In this document: positions 25,407 through 36,904 of the stretch, piece after piece
How the letters are laid out: every line of letters starts with the position of its first letter
Position numbering within the stretch: the first letter of the stretch is position 1
NCBI GenBank assembly: GCA_013146195.2
Contig: CM028379.1
Location: 112,028,168 to 112,092,167, forward strand
Direction: 5' to 3'
Length of the DNA stretch: 64,000 nt
Source: Codonopsis lanceolata
Lineage: Eukaryota; Streptophyta; Magnoliopsida; Asterales; Campanulaceae
The notes under the pieces: generated by a model
The model's database searches: none
What the model was told of the DNA's origin: nothing
Seen by the model: only the letters and a program-made list of their open reading frames with translations
Program-made: the position numbers and the translations under genes

Positions 25407-27687
25407 CACCCTAAACTTAAACTTTGATCGTCCCGAGCAAAGAAAATGAATTATAGAAATGCTCGAGAACAATTTGAAATGAAGGCGACGCTCAATTGAG
25501 ATCCCATAAGTATTACCATCCAAGTGATCAACCCCAAAATTATAAACGTGCATAATAGAGGTATGAATACAATCCTCAAACAATCATTCGTACCATAAAA
25601 CATTTTTTTAACCCAAAAGTAGCAATGCTCTAGCTTAGATTGAACGGCCAACCGAGATACCAATTGCGAATCAAACTGGGAGAGTCATCAACTAATTTTT
25701 TTTTACAAGACATGGCAAGAACACACGACATGAACAATATCAATAGGAATTTATAAGCTTGTAATGTTCGGCCAAGGTATGGGCTACAAATGAAGGATAG
25801 GATAACAAGTCAAGAGAGCAAAGAATTGAATTCTTCACATGATGACTAGCTTCATGAAAGCACAACTCTTTAATAACATAACCTCACTTCAACAACCCCT
25901 TAAACGTTAAACCTTGGGTTGAAAAAGTATCTCATCTACCACAAACAATTAACCTCCAACCTTATATTTTCTTGAGAAAATTAAGAACAATTGCATTTTT
26001 TTTCTTTTGTGTCCACCCTTTACATTTTTCTTTTCTTTTCTTTTGATTCTTCTTTTCATTGTTATCAAACAATCATCAAACAATCATTCGTAGCATAAAA
26101 CATTTTTTTAACCCAAAAGTAGAAATGCTCTAGCTTAGATTGAACGACCAACCGAGATACCAAATGCGAATCAAACTAGGAGAGTCATTAACTAATTTGT
26201 TTTTACAAGATATGGCAAGAACACACGGCATGACAATATCAATAGGACTTTATAAGCTTGTAATGTTCGACCAAGGTTTGGGCTACAAATGAAGGATATG
26301 ATAACAAGTCAAGAAAGCAAAGAATTGAATTGTTCACATGATTCCTAGCTTCATGAAAGCACAACTCTTCATTACCATAACCTCACTTCAACAACCCCTT
26401 AAACGTTAAATTTTGGGTTGAAAAATTATCTCATCTACCACAAACAATTAACCTCCACCCTTATATCTCCTTGAGAAAATTAAGAACAATGGCATTTTTT
26501 TTTCTTTTGTGTCCACCCTTTACATTTTTCTTTTCTTTTCATTGCTTTCCAAGGAGGCTCTTTTCTTTTTCATTTCATTTTTTTTTCACCACCATTCAAC
26601 AACAATTCAAATCCCCAACATCAACAACAATAAGAACAAAATCATGAAGCACACACTTCCCAACAAGATTACAAAAAATAAAATAATTCATTCCAAATCA
26701 TGCTCTCTTGAAGGGCGACAACAAAAGTGTATAGGTTCATGGGATAAGATAATGCGGGTGTAAGAAATGAAGTCGAATGGGGGTCATTGTGTGCTCTAGG
26801 CACACACCATTCTTTAAATGAGCTCAACGGGGACACTAGGGATTTTTGTGAGATAAATGGGTAGGATAGAGAAAGGTACAAACGATCCAAAGATGGCATA
26901 TATCATACTCTTGTCATACACACATGCCAAATCCAAGCTTTTCTTCATCAAAATATAACTCTCGGCATTAAGACTCACAATATGGTACTCTTAGACATGC
27001 ACAACAATCACTAAAGCAAAGCATAAAAATATTTCAAACAAATATTTGGGCAATATCCATCATGAATGAGGTGATGCTACCACATGAATCACAAACATAT
27101 CCTCAACTATGCATATACTAATCTCAAAATTGATTCCAAGAAAATAACGCAAGTACAACTCAAAGAACGCCAAATATAGAGAGACAAATGATCAAAGCAT
27201 AAATAATTTGGGGCGTATAAAGCACAAGATTTTCAGAATTTTCAAAGTCTACCAATCAAACCATACTCCCTAAACTTTAAATTAAAAGGAGAAATGAAGG
27301 AAAGAAAACTCCCTCAAAGTTGGTTTCTTATGAAGTCCGGGCCGAAAAGATCTACTCCATTAATCTCCACAAGCAGCCTCTACAATAAAAGAACTAAACC
27401 CCTGCATCAAATCAAGCGCAACAGAAAAAAGTAGAAATGCAATTATTGAAATAAAAAAAAGAAAATAAAATATTTTTGTGTGGGGACACTATTTACACTT
27501 CCCTACAAACCCACAAACTCGGGAAGGCTTAAAAAAAGCGACTCAGTATACAAAACATATAAATACAAAAGCAAATAAACTAATTAAAAAAAAAAAGCAT
27601 ACTCAAATAACAAATAGCTTCGTTTGGTATCGATATTAGCATATAAGAGCAAAAATAAATCATTCCCCGGGAACGGCGCCAAAAACT
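25407..27687 (-). other. Array internal segment 3 with internal duplication
   Basis: 2281 bp, about 490 bp longer than the others. The block that begins near 25580 is repeated from 26064. The second half matches segment 1 nearly base for base, while the first half matches segment 2. Primer site at 27664-27681, palindrome at 26789-26805. Confidence 0.8.
27664..27681 (-). other. Primer-binding site, tRNA-Asp type
   Basis: On the minus strand the sequence begins TGGCGCC and continues like the 3' end of plant tRNA-Asp, followed closely by the LTR. Equivalent but more mutated sites are at 19552-19568 and 23384-23401. Confidence 0.75.
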
Positions 27688-29724
27688 TGATGTGCGCAAA
27701 AACGCAACTCAGGCAAGATTACCCGGCCGTAACAAGTAATAAAGTTCGTAAGTACGAGTCGATCCCACGAGGAATGCGCGTAATTCTCACTCCAACTAAG
27801 TACCGAAATTATGCTAACTAATTATATTTGAGCGAGAATAAAATGAATTAAAATCTAAAAATATAAACAACCTAGAAAGCAATTAAATCTAATCTACTGC
27901 GGAGGTGGTTTGGCAACAACAAATCAAGATGAAAATATAGGAACGCATTATTTCTAGTTTAGCCGGTGTTTAATTTAATCCTCTCTTTGCTTTTCTTTAA
28001 CTCAAGTCTTAGTAGTCGGACGCGCTATTTTATTCGCTACGGGCTTTCGCTACGTATAGCAAATCTAGCTATCTCTCAACCTTGCTACGGGCTCATATCA
28101 TCGCAACACATAACATAGGGGAGAAAAGAAACGCATGTGTAAACAAGCATCCAAAAACTATCTACGCGCGATCTCTTTTCGGTCTCACGCCACGTAAACT
28201 ACTATTGCGATTTTCTGAATAATAGGAAGGGCTTTCGCTCCGTATCCTATCATTCTAGTGATCATCTAATGGTTCTCTATGCCATTAAAAGCATGAAGAA
28301 CACACAATAATAACCAAGCGAATGGGTAATACTTCGCAGAAAGAAACTCTCTATATTTTTCTACAATTCATGTTGGTAGCCGAGACACCTAAATTGGTTA
28401 ACTACGGGCTTTCGCATCTTATAGTCAACACTAACCTCCCCGACTTCGCGAATGGATAAGGTGGTTCGATCACGTGTCAAATCTAGTCTCATTATGGCTA
28501 TCGGTGTGTGTCACGGAACACCAACTATTAAATTGATTGGTCTGAAATATAAAGGTAGCTCTCATGGATCCTAAATATTTCTAAAATCATTTAATCATTG
28601 GCCAGATAATTAAAAGCATTAATTTCACAAAATAATAATCAACATGATTGTGTACTAAATAAAGAGATAAATTAAATTAAAACACTACATTGGACATAGA
28701 AAATAATTGCATTTCCATAAATAATTGAAGCACAAACCAATTCAACAATTACAAAATAAATCATCCTAAGAAATTATACAACTATCAAAAATAGAGGTAG
28801 AAAGAATTAAACCGAAGAAATCGCGTTCCGGGGTTGAAATCTTTTGCAAATGCATCCTTGGCCCTTGATTTGAAGCTTCAAACCTTCAATGGTGATCAAG
28901 CATCGAAGATTTGGTGTGATTTTTGGTGAAATGGGGGCTGGTGCCCCATTTAGGGCTAATGCCCGTAAATGGGGGCTTAGAATCTGCCAATGAAGGTGCC
29001 TGGGAATTAAAGAGAATGCACAAATGAGGCAGGGGCTGCTAGGGGAAAAATAGGTAGTGCATGAGGGTTTGAGGGGCAGAATTGGGAAGAGAAAAGGGGC
29101 TGGGTCGCGGCATGGAGCAGGGCTGAACCAGGAAGCAATGCGTGGGTTGACCTGGGTGAAAGAGGGTTGGAAGGAGTGATGGAAGTGGGTGGAAACGCGG
29201 GCTGATGGGTAGGATTTACGCGGGTCAGACCCAATCTAGAAAGGGAGACCGCGGACCGCACTATTGGTAGGAGTCTGGCAAACGGTGACACGTGGCACCA
29301 CTGGAAGGCCGACAACGCACAAGGAGTTTCAGCCTTTTGCGCCTGCCTTCCCTGCATTTTTAGAATTTGCTCCGGTGCCCCTAGGATTTTAGAATTTGGC
29401 GCCGTCTTCCAGACCTTTGCCAGCTCTTCAGAATGGTCCTCTGTTAGTGATTTCAGCCTCCGTTAGCCTCTGTTATGCCTCAATTGCCTTGGATCTCTTA
29501 ACGGTCTTAACAGACATTGAGCAAATGATTCCCAAAACAACTTTTAAGTCTGGAATTGTCTCGAACTTGATGCTAAACGCCATATAATAGCTCGATTATG
29601 CATGGAAACCTATATTAAGCACAAAAAACACAAATAATAGTATTTCCAAAGCATAATTAACTCAAAAATAGCACAAAATAATAGAAAATTCCCGGGAAAA
29701 TTAGTGGAAATCTTGCGCTCAACA
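27688..29724 (-). repeat. Array LTR copy D
   Basis: 2037 bp. Ends CTCAACA (one change from CTCATCA) against the target-site duplication GATTT. Its left third resembles copy A, its middle resembles copy C. The minus-strand ORF is frameshifted here. Confidence 0.9.
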
Positions 29725-29729
29725 GATTT

Positions 29730-30584
29730 CAAGCGTTGGCAATAGAAAATGTTGTTCTATCTCACAACACTTGGATTGGTGAAGTTCTTGCGTGAATAAT
29801 GTCCTGTAGCGGAAGGTATAATTGACAAGGCAGCGCAATTGGCTATTAATGCATGGAAACATGCGGATTACCTACGCCAGAACTACATTTTGAATGGACT
29901 AGACAACACATTGTATAATGTGTACTACACCATTAAAACTGCAAAAAGACTTTGGGAATCTCTCGACAAAAATACAAAATCGAAGATGCTGGACCAAAGA
30001 AATTCTTTGTTGCAATTTTTTTGGATTTTAAAATGATTGATTCTAAAACTGTAATGAATCAGGTTGAGGAGATGCAAGTTCTGTTGCGTAACATTGAAGC
30101 TAAAGGCATGCAATTAAGCGAGTCTTTCTAAATTGCATGTATGATTGAGAAGTTGCCTCCTTCATGGAGAGATTTTTAAAACTATCTCAAGCACAAGCGC
30201 AAGGAAATGTCAATGGAAGACTTGCTTGTTCGTCTTCGTATTGAAGAGGACAATCGTGGTGTAGAAAAGTGAGCTTCTGCACGGAACATGGAAGTAAAGG
30301 CTAACATGGTTGAAGACTTCGGGCCTAAGAACAACAAAAGAAAGCGTGATGAATCTTCTAAGAACAAGAAGACAAGCAATAACAGTAACAACAAATGCTT
30401 CAAGTTCAAAGGGGACTGCTACAATTGTGGGCAAAGCGGTCACCGGGCAAAGGATTGCCGAAGCAAGAAGAAGAAGCCTCCCCAAGCAATGATAGAAGTG
30501 GATACTCTCTCTACGGGTGTTTCCGAAGTAAGTCTGTCCGTTGTTGTATGTGAAGCCAACTTGGTGTCAAACGTCAAGGATTAG
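29730..30584 (+). pseudogene. copia gag, second part, with zinc knuckle
   Basis: It continues the gag cut at 15759 (KRWQ, then a KMLFYLTTLGL segment after one in-frame stop). The UBN2-type block follows (29839-30036, NAWKHADYLRQNYILNGLDN). Near 30410-30460 is a CCHC zinc knuckle, CYNCGQSGHRAKDC. There is at least one frameshift near 29985. Several stops are explained by single changes from CAA, CAG or CGA. A TAG at 30582-30584 separates it from the protease start WVDTGA. Confidence 0.85.
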
Positions 30585-31724
30585 TGGGTGGACACAGGAG
30601 CCATTCATCATATATGTGCCGACAAAAGCTTGTTTGCAGAATACAAGAAGATGGAACGTGAAGATTTTCTCTATATGGGAAACTCCGCAACCTCCAAGAT
30701 TGAAGGCATTGGGAAGGTGATATTGAAGTTCACATCGGGAAAGGAGCTTACTCTCAACGATGTGATGCATGTACCCGACATAAGGAAAAATTTAATTTCT
30801 GGTTCATTGCTTAGTAAGAAAGGTTTTAAAGTTGTATTTGAATCCGATAAATTTGTACTTACTAAGGGAGGGATGTATGTTGGGAAAGGATACTTGCTAG
30901 ATGGACTGTTTAAGGCAATTGCTATTGTAGTGGACAAGAAGTCCACCTATTTGTACCCACAAGCTATTAATAAAATTGATAATTCTATTTACTTGTGCTT
31001 GTCTTCTAATTTATGGCATAGTCGCTTAGGGCATGTGAATCGTGCTTCATTAAGAAAGCTTGTAGGTTTAGGACTCATTCCAAAACTTGATTCAATAAAA
31101 GATCACAAATGCGAAATTTGTGTTGAAGCAAAGTTTGCAAAGAAACCTTTTAATTCAATTGAAAGAACTAGCCAACTGTTGGGTTTAATTCATAGCGATT
31201 TATGTGACTTAAAGTTTGTCCCAACTCGAGGCGGCAAGAAATACTTTATTACTTTCATTGACGATCAAAGTAGATATTGTTATGTCTATTTGTTAAGTAG
31301 TAAAGATGAAGCAATGGATGCTTTCATCACTTACAAAAATGAAGTTGAAAATCAACTTGAAAAGTCAATTAAAGTATTAAGGTCCGATAGGGGTGGTGAA
31401 TATGAATCGATAGAGTCTAGTGACTTATGTTCCAAATTTGGAATCATTTATCAAACAACCGCACCCTATACTCCGCAGCAAAATGGTATTGTTGAGAGGA
31501 AAAATAGAACTTTAAAAGACATGGTTAATTGCATGCTTGTAAGTTCTGGTTTACCACAAAACTTGTGGAGGGAAGCAGTGTTGTCTGCTAATTTTGTGTT
31601 GAATAGAATTCCACACAAGAAAACTGGTTCCATACCATATGAATTGTGGAAAGGAAGAAAAACCTTCCTACAAATTCCTCAAAGTGTGGGGGTGCCTAGC
31701 AAAGGTTGCCGTTCCACCTCCTAA
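30585..31724 (+). pseudogene. copia protease and integrase, nearly intact stretch
   Basis: The frame opens right after the TAG with the protease motif DTGA (residues 2-5 of the ORF starting 30588). A GAG-pre-integrase block with LWHSRLGH and CEIC follows (about residues 142-180), then integrase with HSDLCDLKF, FIDDQSRYCYVY and the QQNGIVERKNRT region. It ends by frameshift at about 31680-31724, near LWKGRK. Integrase would join the cDNA to the host genome. Confidence 0.9.
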
Positions 31725-33579
31725 ACGGTCAAAGTTAGGACCAAAGACCGTTGACTGTATATTCATTGGGTATGCAATGAATAGTAGTGCGTAGAGATTC
31801 TTAGTACATAAATATGAAATAAATGACATTCATGTCAATACAATAATTGAATCTCGTGACGCTGATTTTTTCGAGGACGTGTTCCCTATGAAAAAGGATA
31901 TTTGTTAAAATACTCCTAAGAGACCACGTGAAAGTGCTTCTGAAAATAATGAGGATGCTGAACCAAGAAGAAGCAAAAGAGCTAAAACTACTAAAACCTT
32001 TGGTCCATATTTTATCTCTAATTTTATGATTGAAGATGAGCCTCAATCATTCAAAGAAGCCAAGAACAGCTCAGAATCCACATTCTGGAAAGAAGCTGTA
32101 AATAGTGAAATTGAATCCATTTTAAGTAACAACACTTGGCAAGTGGTTGATCTTCCAAAAGGTTCTAAACCAATAGGATGCAAATTGATTTTCAAAAAGA
32201 AACTAAGACCGGATGGTTCTGTGGATAAATATAAGGCTCATCTTGTTGCCAAAGGATATCGTCAAAAGGAAGGATTTGATTTCTTTGACACATATTCTCC
32301 TGTTACCAGAATTACTTCAATTCGAATCCTAATAGCCATTGTAGCATTATATAATTTGTAGATGTATCAAATGGATGTGAAAACTGCATTTTTAAATGGT
32401 GATTTGAATGAAGAAATTTACATGGAACAACCCGAAGGTTTCAAAGTAAAAGGACAAGAGCACAAGGTGTGCAAGCTTGTTAAATCCTTGTATGGTTTGA
32501 AGCAAGCTCCTAAACAATGGCATAAAAAAATTGACAATTTCATGACTAGGAATGGTTTTATTACAAATGAATGTGATAAGTGTGTATACTCCAAGAAATT
32601 TGGTAACACATATGTATTTGTTTGTTTATATGTAGATGACATGCTCATATTTGGTCATGACATTGAGGTTATAAACAAAACAAAGAAAATGTTCACCAAT
32701 AAATTTGATATGAAAGATATGGGAGAAGCAGATGTAATCTTAGGAATGAAAGTCTCTAAAACTTCCAATGGAATTAATTTGTCTCAAACACATTATGTGG
32801 ATAAAATGATTGAGAGATTTAATTCTCATGGTATTAAAGAGACTAATAATCCTTTTTTACCCCATATAATTCTTCACAATAACACTGGGAATGCGAAACA
32901 ACAGTTAGAGTATTCCCAAATCATTGGAAGCCTAATGTACTTGATGCAGTGTACAAGGCCGGATATAGCTTACACTGTAAGTAAGCTAAGTCATTTTACT
33001 AGCAATCCTAATAATGAGCATTGGAATGCATTGTTAAGAGTATTAGGATACATAAAACGAACTAGAGAGTATTCACTGCACTATAGCAATTATCCTCCGG
33101 TAGTTGAAAGATATAGTGATGCAAATTGGATATCTGATACAAATGAATCCAAGTCTACTAGTGGCTATGTATTTACTCTCGGTGGGGGTGCCATATCATG
33201 GAAATCTTCGAAGAAAACGTGTATAGCTCGATCAACGATGAAATCTGTGTTTATTGCTTTAGATAAAGTTGGAGAAGAAGCCAATTGGCTTAGACACTTC
33301 TTAGAAGATATTCCTCTATGGCCAAAACCCATGCCTGCTATATGTATACATTGTGATAATCAAGCTATAGCTAGGGCGGAAAATTTTATATATAACAACA
33401 AATCTCGACACATACGTCGTAGACATAACACCGTTAGACAGTTACTCTCAAACGGAACAATTTCAATTGATTTCGTGCGATCAAAGGATAACCGTGTGGA
33501 TCCATTTACTAAAGGTTTATCTAAAGAGAGAATAAACTATGCATCGAAAGAAATGGGGCTAAAGCCTAAACAAATCTAA
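31725..33579 (+). pseudogene. copia reverse transcriptase and RNase H
   Basis: 31725-32025 is the integrase-RT connection in broken frames. 32026-32361 holds the RT start (DKYKAHLVAKGYRQ, DTYSPVTR). A TAG at 32359-32361 separates it from 32362-33579, which has YQMDVKTAFLNGDLNEEIYM, YGLKQAP and the catalytic YVDDML. RNase H follows (DANW, then a KSRHIRRRHN block), ending DPFTKGL. In RNase H the usual (A/S)E(Y/F) glutamate after the STxx start reads Val (STMKSVFIAL), so a catalytic residue seems lost. Confidence 0.9.
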
Positions 33580-34150
33580 ATCAACTTGATGGAAACCTAA
33601 CCTGGCGACTGGAGATCCCACGGACTAGGTTCAATAGGAAAAACTAGTCATAATTGATTTGAGAGAAGCACTTGGAAGTTTATCTTCATCCCATTTCTAT
33701 AATGCAAAAGTGCTGCCTACAATATGGTAGAGGTTAAGCTACTGCTTTTAATGATGACTATAGCTTGTAAATAAGTACAAGTGGGGTAATGTAGGATACT
33801 CTTTATAGCACATCACCTATGTAAGTGTGAACGTGGCCGGTTCATTGAGAATGTTCTTAGGCGAATTCTCTAAAGCACTCGCAAAACCAAGAAAGTTCAG
33901 GGCCAAAACAATGAACACAATAGAAAACCAAAATCTGATATGAAAAACTAATGTGTTTGGTCTATTGTTTAAACTTACAATAACGCCTGACAGTTCAATA
34001 CGTTACGTACACTGATCAATCAAGTAAGTTCGATAGATTCTTACTAAAGAAGGTTCAAAGCGAAAGCCACCTATTTTGATGCATTGATTTTCGCCTATGC
34101 TCTTCTTCTTTCTTTCTTTTTTGTCGACTTCTTCCATTCATGTGGGGGAT
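33580..34150 (+). other. copia 3' untranslated region with polypurine tract
   Basis: Non-coding. Ends in TGTGGGGGAT (34141-34150), the purine-rich primer tract directly before the LTR start at 34151. Confidence 0.75.
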
Positions 34151-35030
34151 TGTTGGAATATTTGGGGTAAATATGTATGGGTGAATGGTTAAGTCACCAC
34201 AAAAGAGTCTAAACCCACATTGGATATATACTAGAAAGTATCCTAGTTTATATAGTGGGAGATTATGGAGAGTGACATTTAAGTTACATACCATGTAGCC
34301 ATGTCTTGCGCACTAGCTAGCTTTGCTAGCCATTGTTGACAACGCCACGCCACGCACTCGCTTGAGCCCGTGAACGCCGCAAAGTTCGCATTGGGCGCTG
34401 AGGCGCACTTTGCACTTCGCGCGCATCGTCGCGAGCGATTGGAGCCTTCTCGCTTTTATATAGGAACCGGAAAGGTTTAAGAAATGGGCCATGGTCGCCG
34501 AACCAACACAGAAGTGGTGGGCGGACAGCTTGGCTCGAACGCCCGAGTTCATGGTAAGCTCGATTGAAGAGGTTGGGTAGCCGTCACTGAATGCAGAACA
34601 CGTCAGTTCACCTAAACATGCCACTTGGTTGCATCCTTTGTGAACGACTCTCGACCAAGGCTATATAAAGACCCCTCTTCCAATATTCAGTCATCAAAGT
34701 CAAGCAAATTCTCTCGGTTTTAACATCCGAAAAATCTTAAGTGCTTTACAAAAGAAATCCTTTCTTTTTACTCCTTTTTCCTTCTCCCGCTTTGTGAAAG
34801 CTTGAAGAGCAAGTCACAAATTTGGTTCGTCTGGCGTCAAAGGTTAGTAAGTGCAAGTCTAACTTTTGGAAGAAACATTGTATCTTGGGAGACAATTGCC
34901 AACCATCCGCTTGCACCGCTATTTGGAGGCAATATTTGTCTTAACGAGATTTGCCTCGGCATACCTCGTTTTATACTTCATCTAGAAATCTGCTTTGAAG
35001 ATATTAAGATAATCAAAATTATTAACAACA
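34151..35030 (+). repeat. 3' LTR of the split copia element
   Basis: 880 bp, TGTTGG to CAACA. Partner of 14307-15524. It has no MITE at the equivalent position and so serves as the empty-site control. Confidence 0.85.
34662..34668 (+). promoter_or_regulatory. TATA box of the 3' LTR
   Basis: TATATAA in CTATATAAAGACCCC, matching 15155-15161 in the partner LTR. Confidence 0.65.
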
Positions 35031-35101
35031 GTAGACAGAGAGGGGTGGCCAAACCACAGCAGACGTGTTCTTCTTTTAGGCCTGTAGTATGTTAGAGATT
35101 T

Positions 35102-36904
35102 TGTTGGTCCACAATAATGGTCAAATAGGCTAGAGAGGGGGGGGGGTGAATAGCCTTTTCTTTTGAATATTCATAAAGCATAGTTTAGTTGGCAAATACA
35201 GATTATCAAGTTGGGTATGTCTCAGAGACTATCTAGACTTTCCCAAGGCGTAATAACAACTCTGCGGATAATCAGCTTGATTCAAATCAAAAGCCTTGTA
35301 AAAGATTTGTACAATGGGAAGTAAAGAGGCTATGATTTGGAGAAGTCATAAGTGGCTGTACACGAAGATATGTTCAGAACAACATAACACTTATTTCTTC
35401 TTTCAAATGTAGGTTTAGGAGATCAAGTAGAGAGTGGTTTTTCTAAAGACAAATCATTTATAAAAACCTCATAGATATTTAAGGACTGAAAGATAAATCA
35501 TTAGTAAGAACATATGAATTTATTCAAAGATAAATTACATATTACATCAGTCTAAATAATCTATGTACAGTTTCTGGTTTTCTCCTCCTAAGTCACAGTC
35601 CTTACTTAGTTATCAATTTAAGGATTCCTTTAAGCTTGCAAAGGACAATAGGAGACGAGAACGAGAAACTGTTATGAGAAGATGATTTTCAAGGTCGTTC
35701 AAATATAAAAATATATCTGAACGTTTGAGTGCAAAGCACTCATCCTCCCAAGATGATTGATAATTACAAAATCAATAGCATTTGTATAAGAATACAAATC
35801 TGAAGATATGAATGCAATATCTACACAAAGCTCTTCCTTTTCATCAGACATTGTACAACATCACTCTTCAGATCTTGATCTCTGCCTATTGAAGTTGCTG
35901 ATCACTCTTCTCTTTCAAGCTTCGTGCTTTTTCTTCCTTGCAATCAACTGTAGGTGTTTTGTAGGGAGCCGATGAGTACACCTGCAATTGTAGAAATCGT
36001 AGATCTGTTGGTGAAGACGATTTCTTTGGTGATTTCCTTTTTTATGAAGTTCTTGAGTAGATTGAGTTACTTGTTGCTCACTGTGATGCTCTATCGCCGT
36101 AGTGCATACACATATATCTCTATCTTTTTTTTTTTTCTGAGCATGAGAGCTGGTCTATATATAGGCGAGAATCAATATGATCGTTGAGGGATGAGTACAC
36201 GAAGATTTCTATGCGTTGGAGATATAGTGGTTGAAGACTATCGGATATAGATCTTTGTCCATAAGATCTCTGACTTGTTTGGGCGGCGATTTCGTCCTGT
36301 AGATCTTGGAACTCGTTGTCTGTCAGACTAGATTGTTAGGTCTCGAATAGTAGGTCCGACGCCATTTCGTTGTCAGTGGTCTGTTCAATAAAGTAGTTGC
36401 TTTTTGACTTTAACAGACTACTTGAGTGAGAGAAAGTCTTGTAGCTTTAATAATGTCAGGCTTTATGAGGCACTGACATATTTATCTGGATTGGGCGGCT
36501 AGTTGACTTTTCCCTGTAGCACGTGCAGACTTTAAAGTCTGCCGTTGGAGAGCTTTGAACCAGTGGTAGCAGGTCTACCGATGTAGAGGAGTTGATGTCT
36601 GCCGGTACGAGCTTTTTGACTTGTGTCATGTCTGCCGCTGAAGGCTTTTGACATTGCTGCAAGTCTTCCGGTGCTACGTGCAATGCAGGCCTGCTTTTTG
36701 ATCATCTTATAGGAGGTAGGACCAGATCAGGTTACACCTAATCTAAGACCTTTGTGAAATCACACAAGTTTCCACACTAACCGGTATGCAGAACTTTTAG
36801 CCACTTGTGATGATTCACTTGTAATGGGGGCAAGCAAATCAAATATATATGGAATATGCAAGGTGATAATTAAATTATCAAGAAGCGTATTCCAATAATC
36901 AACA
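35102..36904 (-). repeat. LTR of a minus-strand Sirevirus-like element
   Basis: Read on the minus strand, it starts TGTTGATTATTGG right after a GGAGGAGAT purine tract and ends with a C-rich stretch and GTGGACCAACA, the typical Sirevirus LTR tail. About 1.8 kb, so longer than and different from the LTR at 12800 apart from the ends. Five GTCT(G/A/T)CCG units lie at 36537-36670. No partner LTR in the window. Confidence 0.65.

Larger units (their letters stand above)
15760..29724 (-). mobile_element. Tandem array of a non-autonomous Athila-related LTR element
   Basis: The order is LTR-internal-LTR-internal-LTR-internal-LTR. LTRs start TGATGTGCG and end CTCATCA (or CTCAACA) as read on the + strand. 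A tRNA-Asp-type primer site lies just left of each inner LTR start, and a polypurine-like AAGTTTGGAGTG (minus strand) lies just right of each LTR end, so the element points to the minus strand. The internal parts (1782, 1792 and 2281 bp) hold no gag or pol. The whole block is flanked by AATTT (15755-15759) and GATTT (29725-29729), a 5-bp duplication with one change. It is thus one insertion enlarged by LTR-LTR unequal exchange. Confidence 0.9.
14307..35030 (+). mobile_element. Ty1/copia element split by a nested array
   Basis: The two LTRs (14307-15524 and 34151-35030) bracket gag (15614-15759 plus 29730-30584) and pol (30585-33579) in copia order. Removing the inserted array (15760-29724 plus one 5-bp duplication) leaves an internal region of about 4.7 kb. 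The immediate outer flanks (ACTCA left, GTAGA right) do not match, so no target-site duplication is visible. The ends may be slightly misplaced or rearranged. Confidence 0.85.

Noticed and set aside
27664..27681. tRNA gene
   Set aside because: Only the 18 nt complementary to a tRNA 3' end; it is a primer-binding site next to an LTR.
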